Part shown: positions 19,048 to 27,851 of the stretch, one piece after another
Position numbering within the stretch: the first letter of the stretch is position 1
How the letters are laid out: each line of letters opens with the position of its first letter
Source: Zhaonella formicivorans
Lineage (GTDB): Bacteria > Bacillota > DUOV01 > Zhaonellaceae
Direction: 5' to 3'
Length of the DNA stretch: 64,000 bases
Assembly (NCBI RefSeq): GCF_004353525.1
Contig: NZ_CP085524.1
Coordinates: 816,001-880,000 of the forward strand
Made by a program: the position numbers and the translations under genes
The notes under the pieces: generated by a model
What the model was told of the DNA's origin: nothing
Databases searched by the model: none
What the model saw: only the letters and a program-made list of their open reading frames with translations

Positions 19048-19233
19048 AAAGCTTGATTTGTGCATTTTTTCTTTAATTTGTATTATCTGCGGATTTGTAG
19101 TTAATATGTTTAAGTTTACTAACGATTAAGGCAGGAAAAAGGGTATGCTTCACGAAATAGTAACAGAATTGCGTTTTGTGATCACTTTACTTTCGTTAAA
19201 TAATTTGGGGTAGAAAGCGGGGATAGCTTATAA

Positions 19234-19869
19234 ATGCACAAGCCGTATTATCCGATTTCTCTCAATTTATGTAACAAAAAGTGTTTAGTCGTGGGCGGGG
19301 GGAAAGTAGCAGAGCGAAAAGTAATGGCTCTGCTGGAGTGCGGGGGACAGGTAGTAGTAGTTAGTCCCCAGCTAACAGAAAAACTGCGGGATCTGGCCGG
19401 AGAAGGTTTAATTCGCCATGTGGCGCGTGAGTACTCCAATTTTGATTTAGAGGATGCATTTTTGGTAGTAAGCGCCACTGCACGTGAAGACGTGAACAAG
19501 AAAATTGCTGAAGAATGTTTTGAACGCAATATTTTAGTAAATGTAGTAGATGATCCTGCTAAATGTAATTTTATTGTACCGGCAACAGTACGCAGGGGAG
19601 ATCTGACTATTAGTATTTCAACCGGGGGCAAAAGTCCTGCTTTAGCAAAGAAAATCAGAAAAGAATTAGAGTTGCAGTACGGTGATGAATATGCTCAATT
19701 TCTTGAAATTATGGGAGAAATCAGAAAAAGAGTAATTGAAAGTATTTCCGAACAAGAAAAACGGCAAGAAATTTTCAACAGGCTGGTAGAAGAAGATTTT
19801 CTGGAATTGCTTAAAGCAGGTCAAGAACAACTGGTCAAGGAGCGAATTGCACAATGTATATCGTTGTAG
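19234..19869 (+). CDS. sirC: Precorrin-2 dehydrogenase (SirC / Met8 N-terminal type)
   Basis: The 211-residue protein oxidises precorrin-2 to sirohydrochlorin with NAD+. The N-terminus YYPISLNLCNKKCLVVGGGK and GGGKVAERK show the dinucleotide-binding domain; STGGKSPALAKKIRKELE is the family's dimerisation/catalytic signature. It matches stand-alone dehydrogenases rather than CysG-type fusions. The gene opens the heme cluster and overlaps hemA by 16 bases. A separate sirohydrochlorin ferrochelatase (SirB/CbiX) is not seen in the window, so iron insertion is either by this protein or encoded elsewhere. Confidence 0.92.
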   Translation: MHKPYYPISLNLCNKKCLVVGGGKVAERKVMALLECGGQVVVVSPQLTEKLRDLAGEGLIRHVAREYSNFDLEDAFLVVSATAREDVNKKIAEECFERNILVNVVDDPAKCNFIVPATVRRGDLTISISTGGKSPALAKKIRKELELQYGDEYAQFLEIMGEIRKRVIESISEQEKRQEIFNRLVEEDFLELLKAGQEQLVKERIAQCISL

Positions 19870-21167
19870 TTGGGCTTAACCATAAGACTGCGCCGGTAGA
19901 AGTAAGAGAGAAGCTTGCTTTTAAACAGCATGAATTGCCGCGGGCTCTTAATATTTTAAAGGATAAAAACTGTATTGCCGGATGCGTTATACTTTCTACC
20001 TGCAACCGAACAGAAGTTTATGTGGCTGCCACGGAAGTTGAAGCAGGACTGGGCGGCATCTATGATTTTTTGAGCAAAAGTTGCGGCTTACCTTTAAGCG
20101 AAATTCGCGATTATCTCTACAGGTATACCCTCTACGATGCAGTCCGACATCTCTTTAGGGTGGCTTCCGGCCTTGATTCTATGATCTTGGGCGAAACTCA
20201 AATTTTGGGGCAGGTAAGGCAAGCTTATCAGTGGGCTTGTGAACATGGTGCAACTAACAATATTTTAAATACGCTTTTTCAACAAGCGATTTCAGTAGGT
20301 AAGAAAGTTCGTACCGCAACCAAAATCGATCAAAATGCGGTTTCCGTAAGCTATGCAGCTGTGGAATTGGCTAAAAAATACTTTGGAAAAATCAACGGTC
20401 GTTCTGTCTTAATTATGGGCGCTGGAAAGATGAGTGAGCTCACCGTGAGGTATTTGGTGGCAAACGGTGTTTCAACGGTATTTGTCACTAACCGTTCCTA
20501 TGAACGGGCCTGCACGCTGGCTTCTGAGTTCGGCGGAAAAGCAGTCCGGCTGGATGAACTTAAGAAATATTTACCCACAGCCGACATTTTAATCAGCTGC
20601 ACAGCTGCATCCCATTATGTGTTGAAAAAAGAGGATGTGGAGCCGTTACTAAGCGGAAGAAAAGAAACAATGTTATTTATTGATATTGCCGTTCCTAGGG
20701 ACATCGATCCCGAGGTAGGTAAAATCCCGGGCGTAATTCTCCACGATATAGATGATTTGCATAACGTCGTAGATCAAAACTTAGAGGAACGGAAAAATGC
20801 TGCCGCAATGGCTGAAGATATTATTGAAGAAGAAATTGATACTTTTTTTAAGTGGTTAAGCTCACTATTTGTAGTTCCCACAATTATTTCACTCAAAGAG
20901 AAAGCTACTCAAATAAAGGAAATGGAATTGGCCCAGGCGCTGCGCCGGCTTTCCGGTTTGTCGGAAAAGGAAAAAAATATTGTGGCTTCTATGGCTAATT
21001 CCATTGTTAACCAGCTTATACACGATCCCATTGTTAACTTAAAAAAGTATGCCTCAACCCACCAAGGCCACTTATATACGGAGATCCTCCAGAATCTTTT
21101 CAATCTTGAGGTGAAAGAAGAAAGTTCTCGTCTAAACGATGTCACTTGTTGTCAGAAAGTAAAGTAG
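19854..21167 (+). CDS. hemA: Glutamyl-tRNA reductase
   Basis: The 437-residue enzyme reduces glutamyl-tRNA to glutamate-1-semialdehyde, the first committed step of C5 tetrapyrrole synthesis. The N-terminus VVGLNHKTAPVEVREKLAF, the catalytic cysteine in LSTCNRTEVY (about residues 48-57), DSMILGETQILGQVR and the NADPH domain GAGKMSELTVRYL are intact. It overlaps sirC by 16 bases, with AAGGAG about 11 bases before the ATG. The substrate tRNA-Glu(TTC) is also encoded in this window at 34057. Confidence 0.97.
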   Translation: MYIVVVGLNHKTAPVEVREKLAFKQHELPRALNILKDKNCIAGCVILSTCNRTEVYVAATEVEAGLGGIYDFLSKSCGLPLSEIRDYLYRYTLYDAVRHLFRVASGLDSMILGETQILGQVRQAYQWACEHGATNNILNTLFQQAISVGKKVRTATKIDQNAVSVSYAAVELAKKYFGKINGRSVLIMGAGKMSELTVRYLVANGVSTVFVTNRSYERACTLASEFGGKAVRLDELKKYLPTADILISCTAASHYVLKKEDVEPLLSGRKETMLFIDIAVPRDIDPEVGKIPGVILHDIDDLHNVVDQNLEERKNAAAMAEDIIEEEIDTFFKWLSSLFVVPTIISLKEKATQIKEMELAQALRRLSGLSEKEKNIVASMANSIVNQLIHDPIVNLKKYASTHQGHLYTEILQNLFNLEVKEESSRLNDVTCCQKVK

Positions 21168-21194
21168 GACTGGGCCAAAGATGGAGGTAGCAAC

Positions 21195-22136
21195 GTGCGG
21201 GAAATAATTATTGGAACCAGAGAAAGCGCATTGGCGTTGTGGCAAACAAACTGGGTGCTTGAGCGTTTAAACAACTTAAATCCTGACTGCACTTTCAGGA
21301 TTAAAAAGCTTAAGACCCAAGGTGATAAAATTTTAGATGTGGCTTTAGCCAAAATTGGCGACAAAGGTTTATTCACTAAAGAATTAGAAGTGGCCATGCT
21401 CAACGGGGAAATTGATTTGGCTGTCCACAGCATGAAGGACTTGCCGACTCAACTTCCTGCCGGGTTGATGATCGGGGCTATTTGTCAGCGTACTGATCCC
21501 AGAGACGTGGTTTTATCCCACTTGGGTTACACCCTGGCAACCTTACCACCTGGAGCAAAAGTAGGAACAAGCAGCCTGAGGCGCAAGTCACAACTGCTGC
21601 ACTACCGGCCAGATTTACAGATCGTAGATCTAAGGGGAAATCTCAACACCCGTGTGGCCAAGCTGCAGCAGGAAGGGTTTGCTGCCATTATTCTGGCGGC
21701 TGCCGGCGTGGAAAGAATGGGATATGAACAACTTGTTACCGAATACATTTCCCCGGATATCAGCCTTCCTGCTGTAGGGCAAGGTTCCATAGGAATTGAA
21801 ATCAGGTCTGAGGATGAGGAAATTTTACATGTGGTTAGAAAAATTGCGGACCCGGAATCAACTGCAGCCATTACTGCTGAACGGTCTTTTCTCCGTACTT
21901 TGGAAGGGGGCTGCCAGATACCAATTGGTGCCTTAGGCAAAGTAGAAGGCGGTAAGCTCCACTTAGCCGGTTTAGTAGCGGGTTTGGACGGAAGATTGGT
22001 AATAAAAGATTCAGTCACGGGTGAAATTTCCGCAGCTGAAGATATAGGCAAAATGCTGGCCGATAAACTCTTAAAATTAGGAGCAAAACAGATTTTAAAT
22101 CAAGTCAGACAGGAGATTGAGAACAGTGACAGTTAA
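21195..22136 (+). CDS. hemC: Hydroxymethylbilane synthase (porphobilinogen deaminase)
   Basis: The 313-residue enzyme joins four porphobilinogens into hydroxymethylbilane. It starts at GTG behind GGAGG. Signature segments are GTRESALALWQTNWV, DLAVHSMKDLPTQLP and GTSSLRRKSQL. Cys240 in EGGCQIPIGA is the attachment site for the dipyrromethane cofactor. The last 11 bases overlap cobA/hemD. Confidence 0.97.
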   Translation: MREIIIGTRESALALWQTNWVLERLNNLNPDCTFRIKKLKTQGDKILDVALAKIGDKGLFTKELEVAMLNGEIDLAVHSMKDLPTQLPAGLMIGAICQRTDPRDVVLSHLGYTLATLPPGAKVGTSSLRRKSQLLHYRPDLQIVDLRGNLNTRVAKLQQEGFAAIILAAAGVERMGYEQLVTEYISPDISLPAVGQGSIGIEIRSEDEEILHVVRKIADPESTAAITAERSFLRTLEGGCQIPIGALGKVEGGKLHLAGLVAGLDGRLVIKDSVTGEISAAEDIGKMLADKLLKLGAKQILNQVRQEIENSDS

Positions 22137-23664
22137 AACAGATCGAGGGTATGTTTATTTGGTCGGTGCAGGGCCAGGAGATCCAGGTCTCTTAACTATT
22201 AAAGGCGCCCAATGTATCCAAAAAGCTGATGTAATAATCTATGACCGCTTGGTAAGTAAAAAGCTGCTTAATTATGCCAGGCCCGATGCCGAACTGATTT
22301 ACGTGGGCAAATCACCGGAGAGGCATACTTTAAAACAGGAGGAAATTAATCAACTTTTGGTGGCAAAAGCCAAGGAAGGCCTAGTAGTGACCAGATTAAA
22401 AGGGGGGGACCCTTTTGTTTTCGGCAGAGGAGGAGAAGAAGCGGAAGTTTTGCAGCAGAATGGCATAGCTTTTGAAATAGTCCCCGGTATAACTTCGGCC
22501 ATTGCTGTCCCGGCATATGCCGGTATTCCCGTTACCCACCGGGACTGCACTTCCACTATTGGAATTATTACCGGCAATGAAGACCCAACCAAAGAGGATT
22601 CCAATATTGCCTGGGATAAAATAGCAACCGGAATGGGCACTTTAGTATTTTTAATGGGTATGGCCAATTTGCCCAATATAGTTAAACAATTATTAACTTA
22701 CGGGCGCTCAGCCGATACTCCTGTTGCTCTGGTTAGGTGGGGGACACGACCTGAACAAGAAACGCTGACCGGCACTTTAGCTGATATTGTAATAAAAGCG
22801 GAAGAAGCCGGATTTAAAAATCCAGCCATTATAATTGTAGGTGAAGTAGTTAAGTTGCGGGATAAACTTCAATGGTTTGAAAAAAAGCCTTTGTTTGGCC
22901 AGAGAATTGTGGTGACCCGTTCCCGCGAGCAGGCAAGCGCTTTATCAGCGCGCCTGGAGGAGTTAGGCGCGGAAGTCTGGGAATTTCCCACAATCGAAAT
23001 TGCTTCCCCTGTTGATTGGACAGCATTTGATGCTGCCTTAGATTCATTAAACCAATTTCAGTGGATTATTTTTACCAGCGTCAACGGTGTGAGAGCCTTT
23101 TTTGAGAGATTGAGAAACAGACAAATGGATGTGCGTAACTTATATGGTATTAAAATCTGCGCTATTGGGCCAAAAACCCGTGAATGCTTGGAAAAATACG
23201 GTTTAAACATTGAATATGTACCTGAAGAATATGTAGCAGAAGCAGTGGTAGCAGGCTTAAAGGATAAAATCGTTAAAGGAGATAAAGTATTATTGCCACG
23301 GGCTGACATAGCCCGCAAAGTTCTGGCAGATTCTCTTAAAGAATTAGGGGCTGAAGTAACTGAGGTAATTGCTTACCGTACGGTAAAAAGCCGTTTTGGA
23401 GAGCAGAATTTAACCCAAATGTTAAAAGAGCTGCAGATCACCATGGTGACCTTTACCAGTTCTTCTACCGTTAAAAACTTTGTGGATGGTATTGCATCCA
23501 ACCAGCTCCATGAATTGATGGCTGGTGTGACTGTGGCCTGCATAGGACCAATAACTGCCCAAACTGCTAAGAATTCCGGCCTAACAGTACATGTACAAGC
23601 AACAGAATATACCATCGAAGGATTAGTACAATCCATCGTAGATTATATACAAAAATACAAGTGA
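22126..23664 (+). CDS. cobA/hemD: Fused uroporphyrinogen-III C-methyltransferase / uroporphyrinogen-III synthase
   Basis: Two enzymes are fused in 512 residues. Residues 1 to about 245 are the SAM-dependent methyltransferase (YLVGAGPGDPGLLTIKG, RLKGGDPFVFGRGGEE, PGITSAIAVPAYAGIPVTHR) that makes precorrin-2. Residues about 255-510 are uroporphyrinogen-III synthase (VVTRSREQASALSARLEELG, FTSVNGVRAFF, TFTSSSTVKNF). The GTG at 22126 is preferred; a TTG at 22117 overlaps the AGGAG site. The fusion supplies both the ring closure and the step toward siroheme, the branch from which heme is made here. hemD-cobA fusions are common in Clostridia. Confidence 0.95.
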   Translation: MTVKTDRGYVYLVGAGPGDPGLLTIKGAQCIQKADVIIYDRLVSKKLLNYARPDAELIYVGKSPERHTLKQEEINQLLVAKAKEGLVVTRLKGGDPFVFGRGGEEAEVLQQNGIAFEIVPGITSAIAVPAYAGIPVTHRDCTSTIGIITGNEDPTKEDSNIAWDKIATGMGTLVFLMGMANLPNIVKQLLTYGRSADTPVALVRWGTRPEQETLTGTLADIVIKAEEAGFKNPAIIIVGEVVKLRDKLQWFEKKPLFGQRIVVTRSREQASALSARLEELGAEVWEFPTIEIASPVDWTAFDAALDSLNQFQWIIFTSVNGVRAFFERLRNRQMDVRNLYGIKICAIGPKTRECLEKYGLNIEYVPEEYVAEAVVAGLKDKIVKGDKVLLPRADIARKVLADSLKELGAEVTEVIAYRTVKSRFGEQNLTQMLKELQITMVTFTSSSTVKNFVDGIASNQLHELMAGVTVACIGPITAQTAKNSGLTVHVQATEYTIEGLVQSIVDYIQKYK

Positions 23665-23677
23665 GAGGCGGGATACC

Positions 23678-24850
23678 TTGATCAGCGTTACTAAACTTTT
23701 ATGCGATTCAGCATATTTTGGCGATGGTTTAAGATATAGTCACAGCTCCCGCGGTGCTGTTCATGGGACTACCACTAATCAAGGGCCGGTAGTGGTATGG
23801 AATTGTACAAAAACATGTAATTTAAAATGTATCCATTGCTACGCCGGCTCGGAAAGCAAAAAATATGAGGGCGAGCTGACCCATGCTGAAGCGAAACGTT
23901 TTATTGACGACCTGGCTGCTTTTAATGTGCCGGTGATCCTTTTTTCCGGCGGAGAACCTTTAATTAGGGAAGATATCATGGACCTTGCAAAATATGCCAC
24001 GAGGCACGGGATCAGGGTTACATTTTCTACGAACGGTACCTTGATTGACAAAGAAATGGCTAAAGACTTGAAAACAATAGGGGTTGGATACGTCGGAATC
24101 AGTCTGGATGGCATAGGTGAAAACAACGATCGGTTTCGCGGCAAAAAAGGGGCTTTTGATGCAGCCTTACGCGGCATCCAAAACTGTCTAGAGGTCGGAC
24201 AAAGGGTGGGGCTGCGCTTTACCATTAACAGGCATAATTATGCTGATTTGCATGATATTTTTAAATTAATTGAGGAAGAAAATATTCCACGGGTATGTTT
24301 TTACCATTTAGTTTACTCCGGTCGCGGAAGTGAGATGGTAAAAGAAGATATTACCCACGAAGAATCCAGATATGCTATGGACTTGATCATGGAAAAAACA
24401 ATGGATTTTCACCGGCGAGGACTGGAAAAAGAGATTTTAACTGTTGATAACCATGCCGATGGGGTATATCTTTATCTGAAATTACAAAATTCGGATCCGT
24501 TGAGAGCGGAACAAGTGCTGAATTTACTCAAAATAAACGGAGGCAACAGAACAGGGATAGCTATTGGAGAAGTGGACTGGTACGGCAACGTTCATCCTGA
24601 TCAATTTACTCAAAACCATACTTTCGGTAATGTTAAAGAGAGGCCTTTTGGCCAAATTTGGACCGATGTTAGCCATCCGATCTTGGCAGGTTTAAAGAAT
24701 AGAAAACCGCTGTTAAAAGGCCGGTGCGCCAAATGCCGGTGGCTCGATGTTTGCAATGGCAATTTCCGCGCCAGGGCTGAAGCGGTTACAGGTGACTTCT
24801 GGGAGTCTGATCCTGCCTGCTATTTGACAGATGCTGAAATCGGTTTGTAA
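23678..24850 (+). CDS. ahbC: 12,18-didecarboxysiroheme deacetylase AhbC (NirJ1-type radical SAM)
   Basis: The 390-residue radical SAM enzyme removes two acetate side chains from 12,18-didecarboxysiroheme to give Fe-coproporphyrin III. The SAM iron-sulfur motif CxxxCxxC is at Cys47, Cys51 and Cys54 (TCNLKCIHCY); SGGEPL follows. A C-terminal cysteine-rich region (GRCAKCRWLDVCNGN, DPACYL) can bind an auxiliary cluster. The N-terminus ISVTKLLCDSAYFGDGLRY is typical of AhbC/NirJ1 rather than AhbD. The TTG start at 23678 follows a GAGGCGGG site. Neighbouring ahbD, ahbA and ahbB confirm the pathway. Confidence 0.9.
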   Translation: MISVTKLLCDSAYFGDGLRYSHSSRGAVHGTTTNQGPVVVWNCTKTCNLKCIHCYAGSESKKYEGELTHAEAKRFIDDLAAFNVPVILFSGGEPLIREDIMDLAKYATRHGIRVTFSTNGTLIDKEMAKDLKTIGVGYVGISLDGIGENNDRFRGKKGAFDAALRGIQNCLEVGQRVGLRFTINRHNYADLHDIFKLIEEENIPRVCFYHLVYSGRGSEMVKEDITHEESRYAMDLIMEKTMDFHRRGLEKEILTVDNHADGVYLYLKLQNSDPLRAEQVLNLLKINGGNRTGIAIGEVDWYGNVHPDQFTQNHTFGNVKERPFGQIWTDVSHPILAGLKNRKPLLKGRCAKCRWLDVCNGNFRARAEAVTGDFWESDPACYLTDAEIGL

Positions 24851-24881
24851 AACTAACTATTCCAGATAGGAGGTAAAGCAG

Positions 24882-25859
24882 GTGTCCTTTTTTCCAAATT
24901 ACCGTCCAAGAAGGTTGCGAAAATCCGAGCAACTGCGCAGCATGATACGGGAAACTGTATTGAATACTCAGGATTTAATCTATCCTTTATTTGTTATCCA
25001 CGGGCAAAAAGTGAAAAATCCCGTGGCTTCAATGCCTGGAGTTTTTCAGCTTTCCGTTGATGAATTGTTGCGGGAGGCCCAAGAAGTGATTAACCTGGGC
25101 ATTCAGGCGGTTATTTTGTTCGGTATCCCGGAAAGCAAAGATCCTGTTGGCTCGGGGGCATATGATTCCAGCGGCATAGTACAGCAGGCTGTACGGGCTT
25201 TGAAAAAGGAGTTCCCGAATTTAGTAGTGATTACCGATGTATGTTTATGTGAATTTACGGACCATGGCCACTGCGGAATAGTACAAAACGGAGAAATTCT
25301 AAACGATTCGACTTTGGAGCTTTTGGCACGAACGGCATTGTCTCATGTTGAGGCAGGCGCTGATATGGTAGCGCCGTCCGATATGATGGACGGGCGGGTT
25401 AAAGCTATACGCTCCTGTTTGGACGAACATGGTTTTGCCCATATCCCCATCATGGCCTATTCTGCCAAGTATGCTTCCGGTTTTTACGGGCCTTTCAGAG
25501 ATGCTGCCGGCTCGGCGCCTCAATTCGGAGACCGCAGGAGCTACCAAATGGATCCCGCCAACCGGGAAGAAGCTCTGCGGGAGGTACAATTGGACATTGA
25601 GGAAGGCGCCGATATAGTAATGGTTAAGCCGGCACTGGCCTACCTTGACATCATTAGGGAAGTTAAAGACCGGTTCCATTATCCCGTAGCTTGTTACAAT
25701 GTCAGCGGTGAATATGCTATGGTGAAGGCCGCGGCCCAAAAGGGCTGGATCGATGAGCAGAAAGTAGTGATTGAATTTCTTACCGGTATGCGTAGAGCCG
25801 GGGCAGACTTGATAATCACCTATTGGGCTAAAGATGTGGCAGAGTGGCTCAAAGCATAG
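24882..25859 (+). CDS. hemB: Porphobilinogen synthase (delta-aminolevulinate dehydratase)
   Basis: The 325-residue enzyme condenses two aminolevulinates to porphobilinogen. It starts at GTG behind AGGAGG. The cysteine-rich metal site [14 protein letters not shown] indicates a zinc-dependent form. The two active-site lysines lie in [17 protein letters not shown] and [12 protein letters not shown]. Its position between the two radical SAM genes, with a 16-base overlap into the ahbD frame region, shows that early and late heme steps are expressed together. Confidence 0.97.
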   Translation: MSFFPNYRPRRLRKSEQLRSMIRETVLNTQDLIYPLFVIHGQKVKNPVASMPGVFQLSVDELLREAQEVINLGIQAVILFGIPESKDPVGSGAYDSSGIVQQAVRALKKEFPNLVVITDVCLCEFTDHGHCGIVQNGEILNDSTLELLARTALSHVEAGADMVAPSDMMDGRVKAIRSCLDEHGFAHIPIMAYSAKYASGFYGPFRDAAGSAPQFGDRRSYQMDPANREEALREVQLDIEEGADIVMVKPALAYLDIIREVKDRFHYPVACYNVSGEYAMVKAAAQKGWIDEQKVVIEFLTGMRRAGADLIITYWAKDVAEWLKA

Positions 25860-25882
25860 CTGGTACAGGAGGTGTATGCATA

Positions 25883-26878
25883 GTGATTATTTCCTGGAAT
25901 TCAACTAATCAATGCAACATGTATTGCGATCATTGTTATCGTGATGCCGGGGCTAAAGTCAGTGATGAGCTGTCAACGTCGGAAGCTAAAGCGATGTTAA
26001 CCGAAATCGCTAAAGCCGGTTTCAAGATCATGATTTTCAGCGGCGGGGAACCTCTAATGCGAGGAGATATTTACGAGTTAGTAGCCTACGCCAAGAGTCT
26101 GGGCCTACGACCGGTATTCGGTACTAACGGTACTTTAATCACCCCTGAAGTTGCCGAAAAGCTCAGAGCAGCCGGCGCCTTAGGTATAGGAATCAGTTTA
26201 GACAGCATAGATCCGGAAAAACATGACCGCCTGCGCCGCTACGAAGGCGCTTGGGAACAAGCTGTAGCAGGCATGAAAAATTGTAAGGCCGCAGGACTCC
26301 CTTTCCAGGTGCATACTACGGTCTTTGACTGGAATTACGAGGAATTAGAAAAAATAACCGACTTTGCCGTCGAATTGGGGGCTGTTGCCCATCACTTTTT
26401 TTTCTTGGTGCCTACAGGTCGGGCGGTAAACATTGAAGAGGAATCTTTGCGGGCAGAGCAATACGAAAAAGTCCTCACCAGAATTTTAGAAAAACAAAAG
26501 GAAGTGGCAATCGAGCTTAAGCCTACTTGTGCACCCCAGTTCATGCGCATTGCCAAGCAGTTGGGAATGGAAATGCGCTTTCAAAGGGGATGTCTGGCCG
26601 GTACCCATTACTGTATCATCAGCCCCAAAGGTGACGTTCAACCATGCGCATATTTAAATATCCCATTGGGGAATGTTCGGGAAACACCATTTAGTGAAAT
26701 CTGGAAATCCAACCCCATACTCAATAAACTGCGCACTTTAGATTACGGCGGCGGATGTGGTTCATGCGCATATAAAAAGGCTTGCGGTGGCTGTAGGGCA
26801 AGAGCTTACTTCTATAATGACGGGGATTATATGGCAGAGGAGCCCTGGTGTCTTTATCAGGGAAGACGGGGGGCTTAA
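25883..26878 (+). CDS. ahbD: Heme synthase AhbD (NirJ2-type radical SAM)
   Basis: AhbD oxidatively decarboxylates two propionates of Fe-coproporphyrin III to the vinyl groups of heme. The 331-residue product begins IISWNSTNQCNMYCDHCYRDAG-like sequence, with the CxxxCxxC cluster at Cys11, Cys15 and Cys18 and FSGGEPL after it. The C-terminus has a second cysteine cluster (GGCGSC, KACGGCRARAYF, EPWC), typical of AhbD. I chose GTG 25883 because AGGAGG (25867-25872) is 10 bases upstream and because family members start at this point; the frame is open further upstream without a good site. Confidence 0.9.
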   Translation: MIISWNSTNQCNMYCDHCYRDAGAKVSDELSTSEAKAMLTEIAKAGFKIMIFSGGEPLMRGDIYELVAYAKSLGLRPVFGTNGTLITPEVAEKLRAAGALGIGISLDSIDPEKHDRLRRYEGAWEQAVAGMKNCKAAGLPFQVHTTVFDWNYEELEKITDFAVELGAVAHHFFFLVPTGRAVNIEEESLRAEQYEKVLTRILEKQKEVAIELKPTCAPQFMRIAKQLGMEMRFQRGCLAGTHYCIISPKGDVQPCAYLNIPLGNVRETPFSEIWKSNPILNKLRTLDYGGGCGSCAYKKACGGCRARAYFYNDGDYMAEEPWCLYQGRRGA

Positions 26879-26884
26879 TAGGCA

Positions 26885-27373
26885 GTGGATAATCGCCAAG
26901 AATTAACTCCGGCCGAAAAGAGATTGCTGACCGCTATCCAGGAAGGTTTGCCTATTGAACCGGAACCTTTCGCAGTTTTGGCCGAGCAGCTAAAAACAAC
27001 TGAAGAAAAAATTCTGGAAATGCTGGCTAAATTAAAAAAAGAAGGCTATATCCGGCGGATTGGTGCTGTCTTTGATTCCCGCAAGCTTGGCTACGTCAGT
27101 ACCCTCTGTGCCTTGAAAGTTCCAGAGGATAAATTAAAATCTGTTGCCGCCTACATTAACAGCCTCCCGGGCGTAACTCATAATTATCTACGCCAGCATG
27201 AATACAACATGTGGTTTACATTGATCGCTCCTTCGCAAGAGGCTTTGGAAGACGCTATCTCCGGCATCAAAAAAATAACGGGAATTTCCCAGCTGCTTAA
27301 CCTTCCGGCAGTCAACTTTTTTAAAATCAACGTTAATTTTAACTTAAAGGAAGGTGCTCCCGATGTTGAATGA
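26885..27373 (+). CDS. ahbA: Siroheme decarboxylase subunit AhbA (NirD/L-like, Lrp fold)
   Basis: The 162-residue protein has an N-terminal winged helix-turn-helix (LTPAEKRLLTAIQEGLPIEP, KKEGYIRRIGAVFDSRKLGY) and a C-terminal Lrp/AsnC-like alpha-beta domain, the AhbA/AhbB architecture. With AhbB it decarboxylates siroheme at C12 and C18. The RRIGAVFDSRKLGY region is the family signature around the heme-binding site. GTG start, 6 bases after ahbD; it overlaps ahbB by 11 bases. The order alpha then beta is by position; the two could be swapped in name. Confidence 0.86.
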   Translation: MDNRQELTPAEKRLLTAIQEGLPIEPEPFAVLAEQLKTTEEKILEMLAKLKKEGYIRRIGAVFDSRKLGYVSTLCALKVPEDKLKSVAAYINSLPGVTHNYLRQHEYNMWFTLIAPSQEALEDAISGIKKITGISQLLNLPAVNFFKINVNFNLKEGAPDVE

Positions 27374-27833
27374 ACTGGAAAAAGCAATTGTCAGGGAACT
27401 ACAGGGTGATCTCCCGCTAGTCAAAAAACCTTATCAAGCAATTGCCGAACGGCTGGGTATTACCGAAGAGGAGTTGCTCCAGAAAATGCGGGAGATGAAA
27501 GAACGAGGTATAATCAGAAGGTTAGGGGTAGCTTTGTGTCACCGGGAAGTTGGTTTTATGGCAAATGCCATGGTAGTGTGGATCGTTCCGGAAGAAAGAG
27601 CTGCAGAGGTTGGAAAATTAATGGCTGCTTTCCCTGAAGTAAGCCATTGTTATCAACGTCCAACTTATCCTGATTGGCCTTACAACTTCTTCACCATGAT
27701 CCATGCGAAAACGGCGGAAGAATGTGAAAAGGTTGCCGCCAATATCTCCCGGACAGTCCAAATAGACGATTATCAGTTGTTATTTAGCACCGAGGAACTG
27801 AAAAAGTCCAGTATGCAGTATTTTATGGAATAG
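27363..27833 (+). CDS. ahbB: Siroheme decarboxylase subunit AhbB (NirG/H-like, Lrp fold)
   Basis: The 156-residue partner of AhbA has the same two-part fold. RGIIRRLGVALCHREVGF is the equivalent of the AhbA signature, followed by a ligand-domain segment CYQRPTYPDWPYNFFTMIHA. ATG 27363 is chosen because AAGGAAGGTG ends 6 bases upstream; an in-frame GTG at 27354 lies inside that site. The 11-base overlap with ahbA fits a two-subunit enzyme. Confidence 0.86.
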   Translation: MLNELEKAIVRELQGDLPLVKKPYQAIAERLGITEEELLQKMREMKERGIIRRLGVALCHREVGFMANAMVVWIVPEERAAEVGKLMAAFPEVSHCYQRPTYPDWPYNFFTMIHAKTAEECEKVAANISRTVQIDDYQLLFSTEELKKSSMQYFME

Positions 27834-27851
27834 ATTAAGGATGGTGATAAC

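Noticed and set aside
19048-19233. Riboswitch or regulatory RNA before the heme cluster
   Set aside because: The 186 bases show no conserved core or strong hairpin; only an AT-rich leader is visible.
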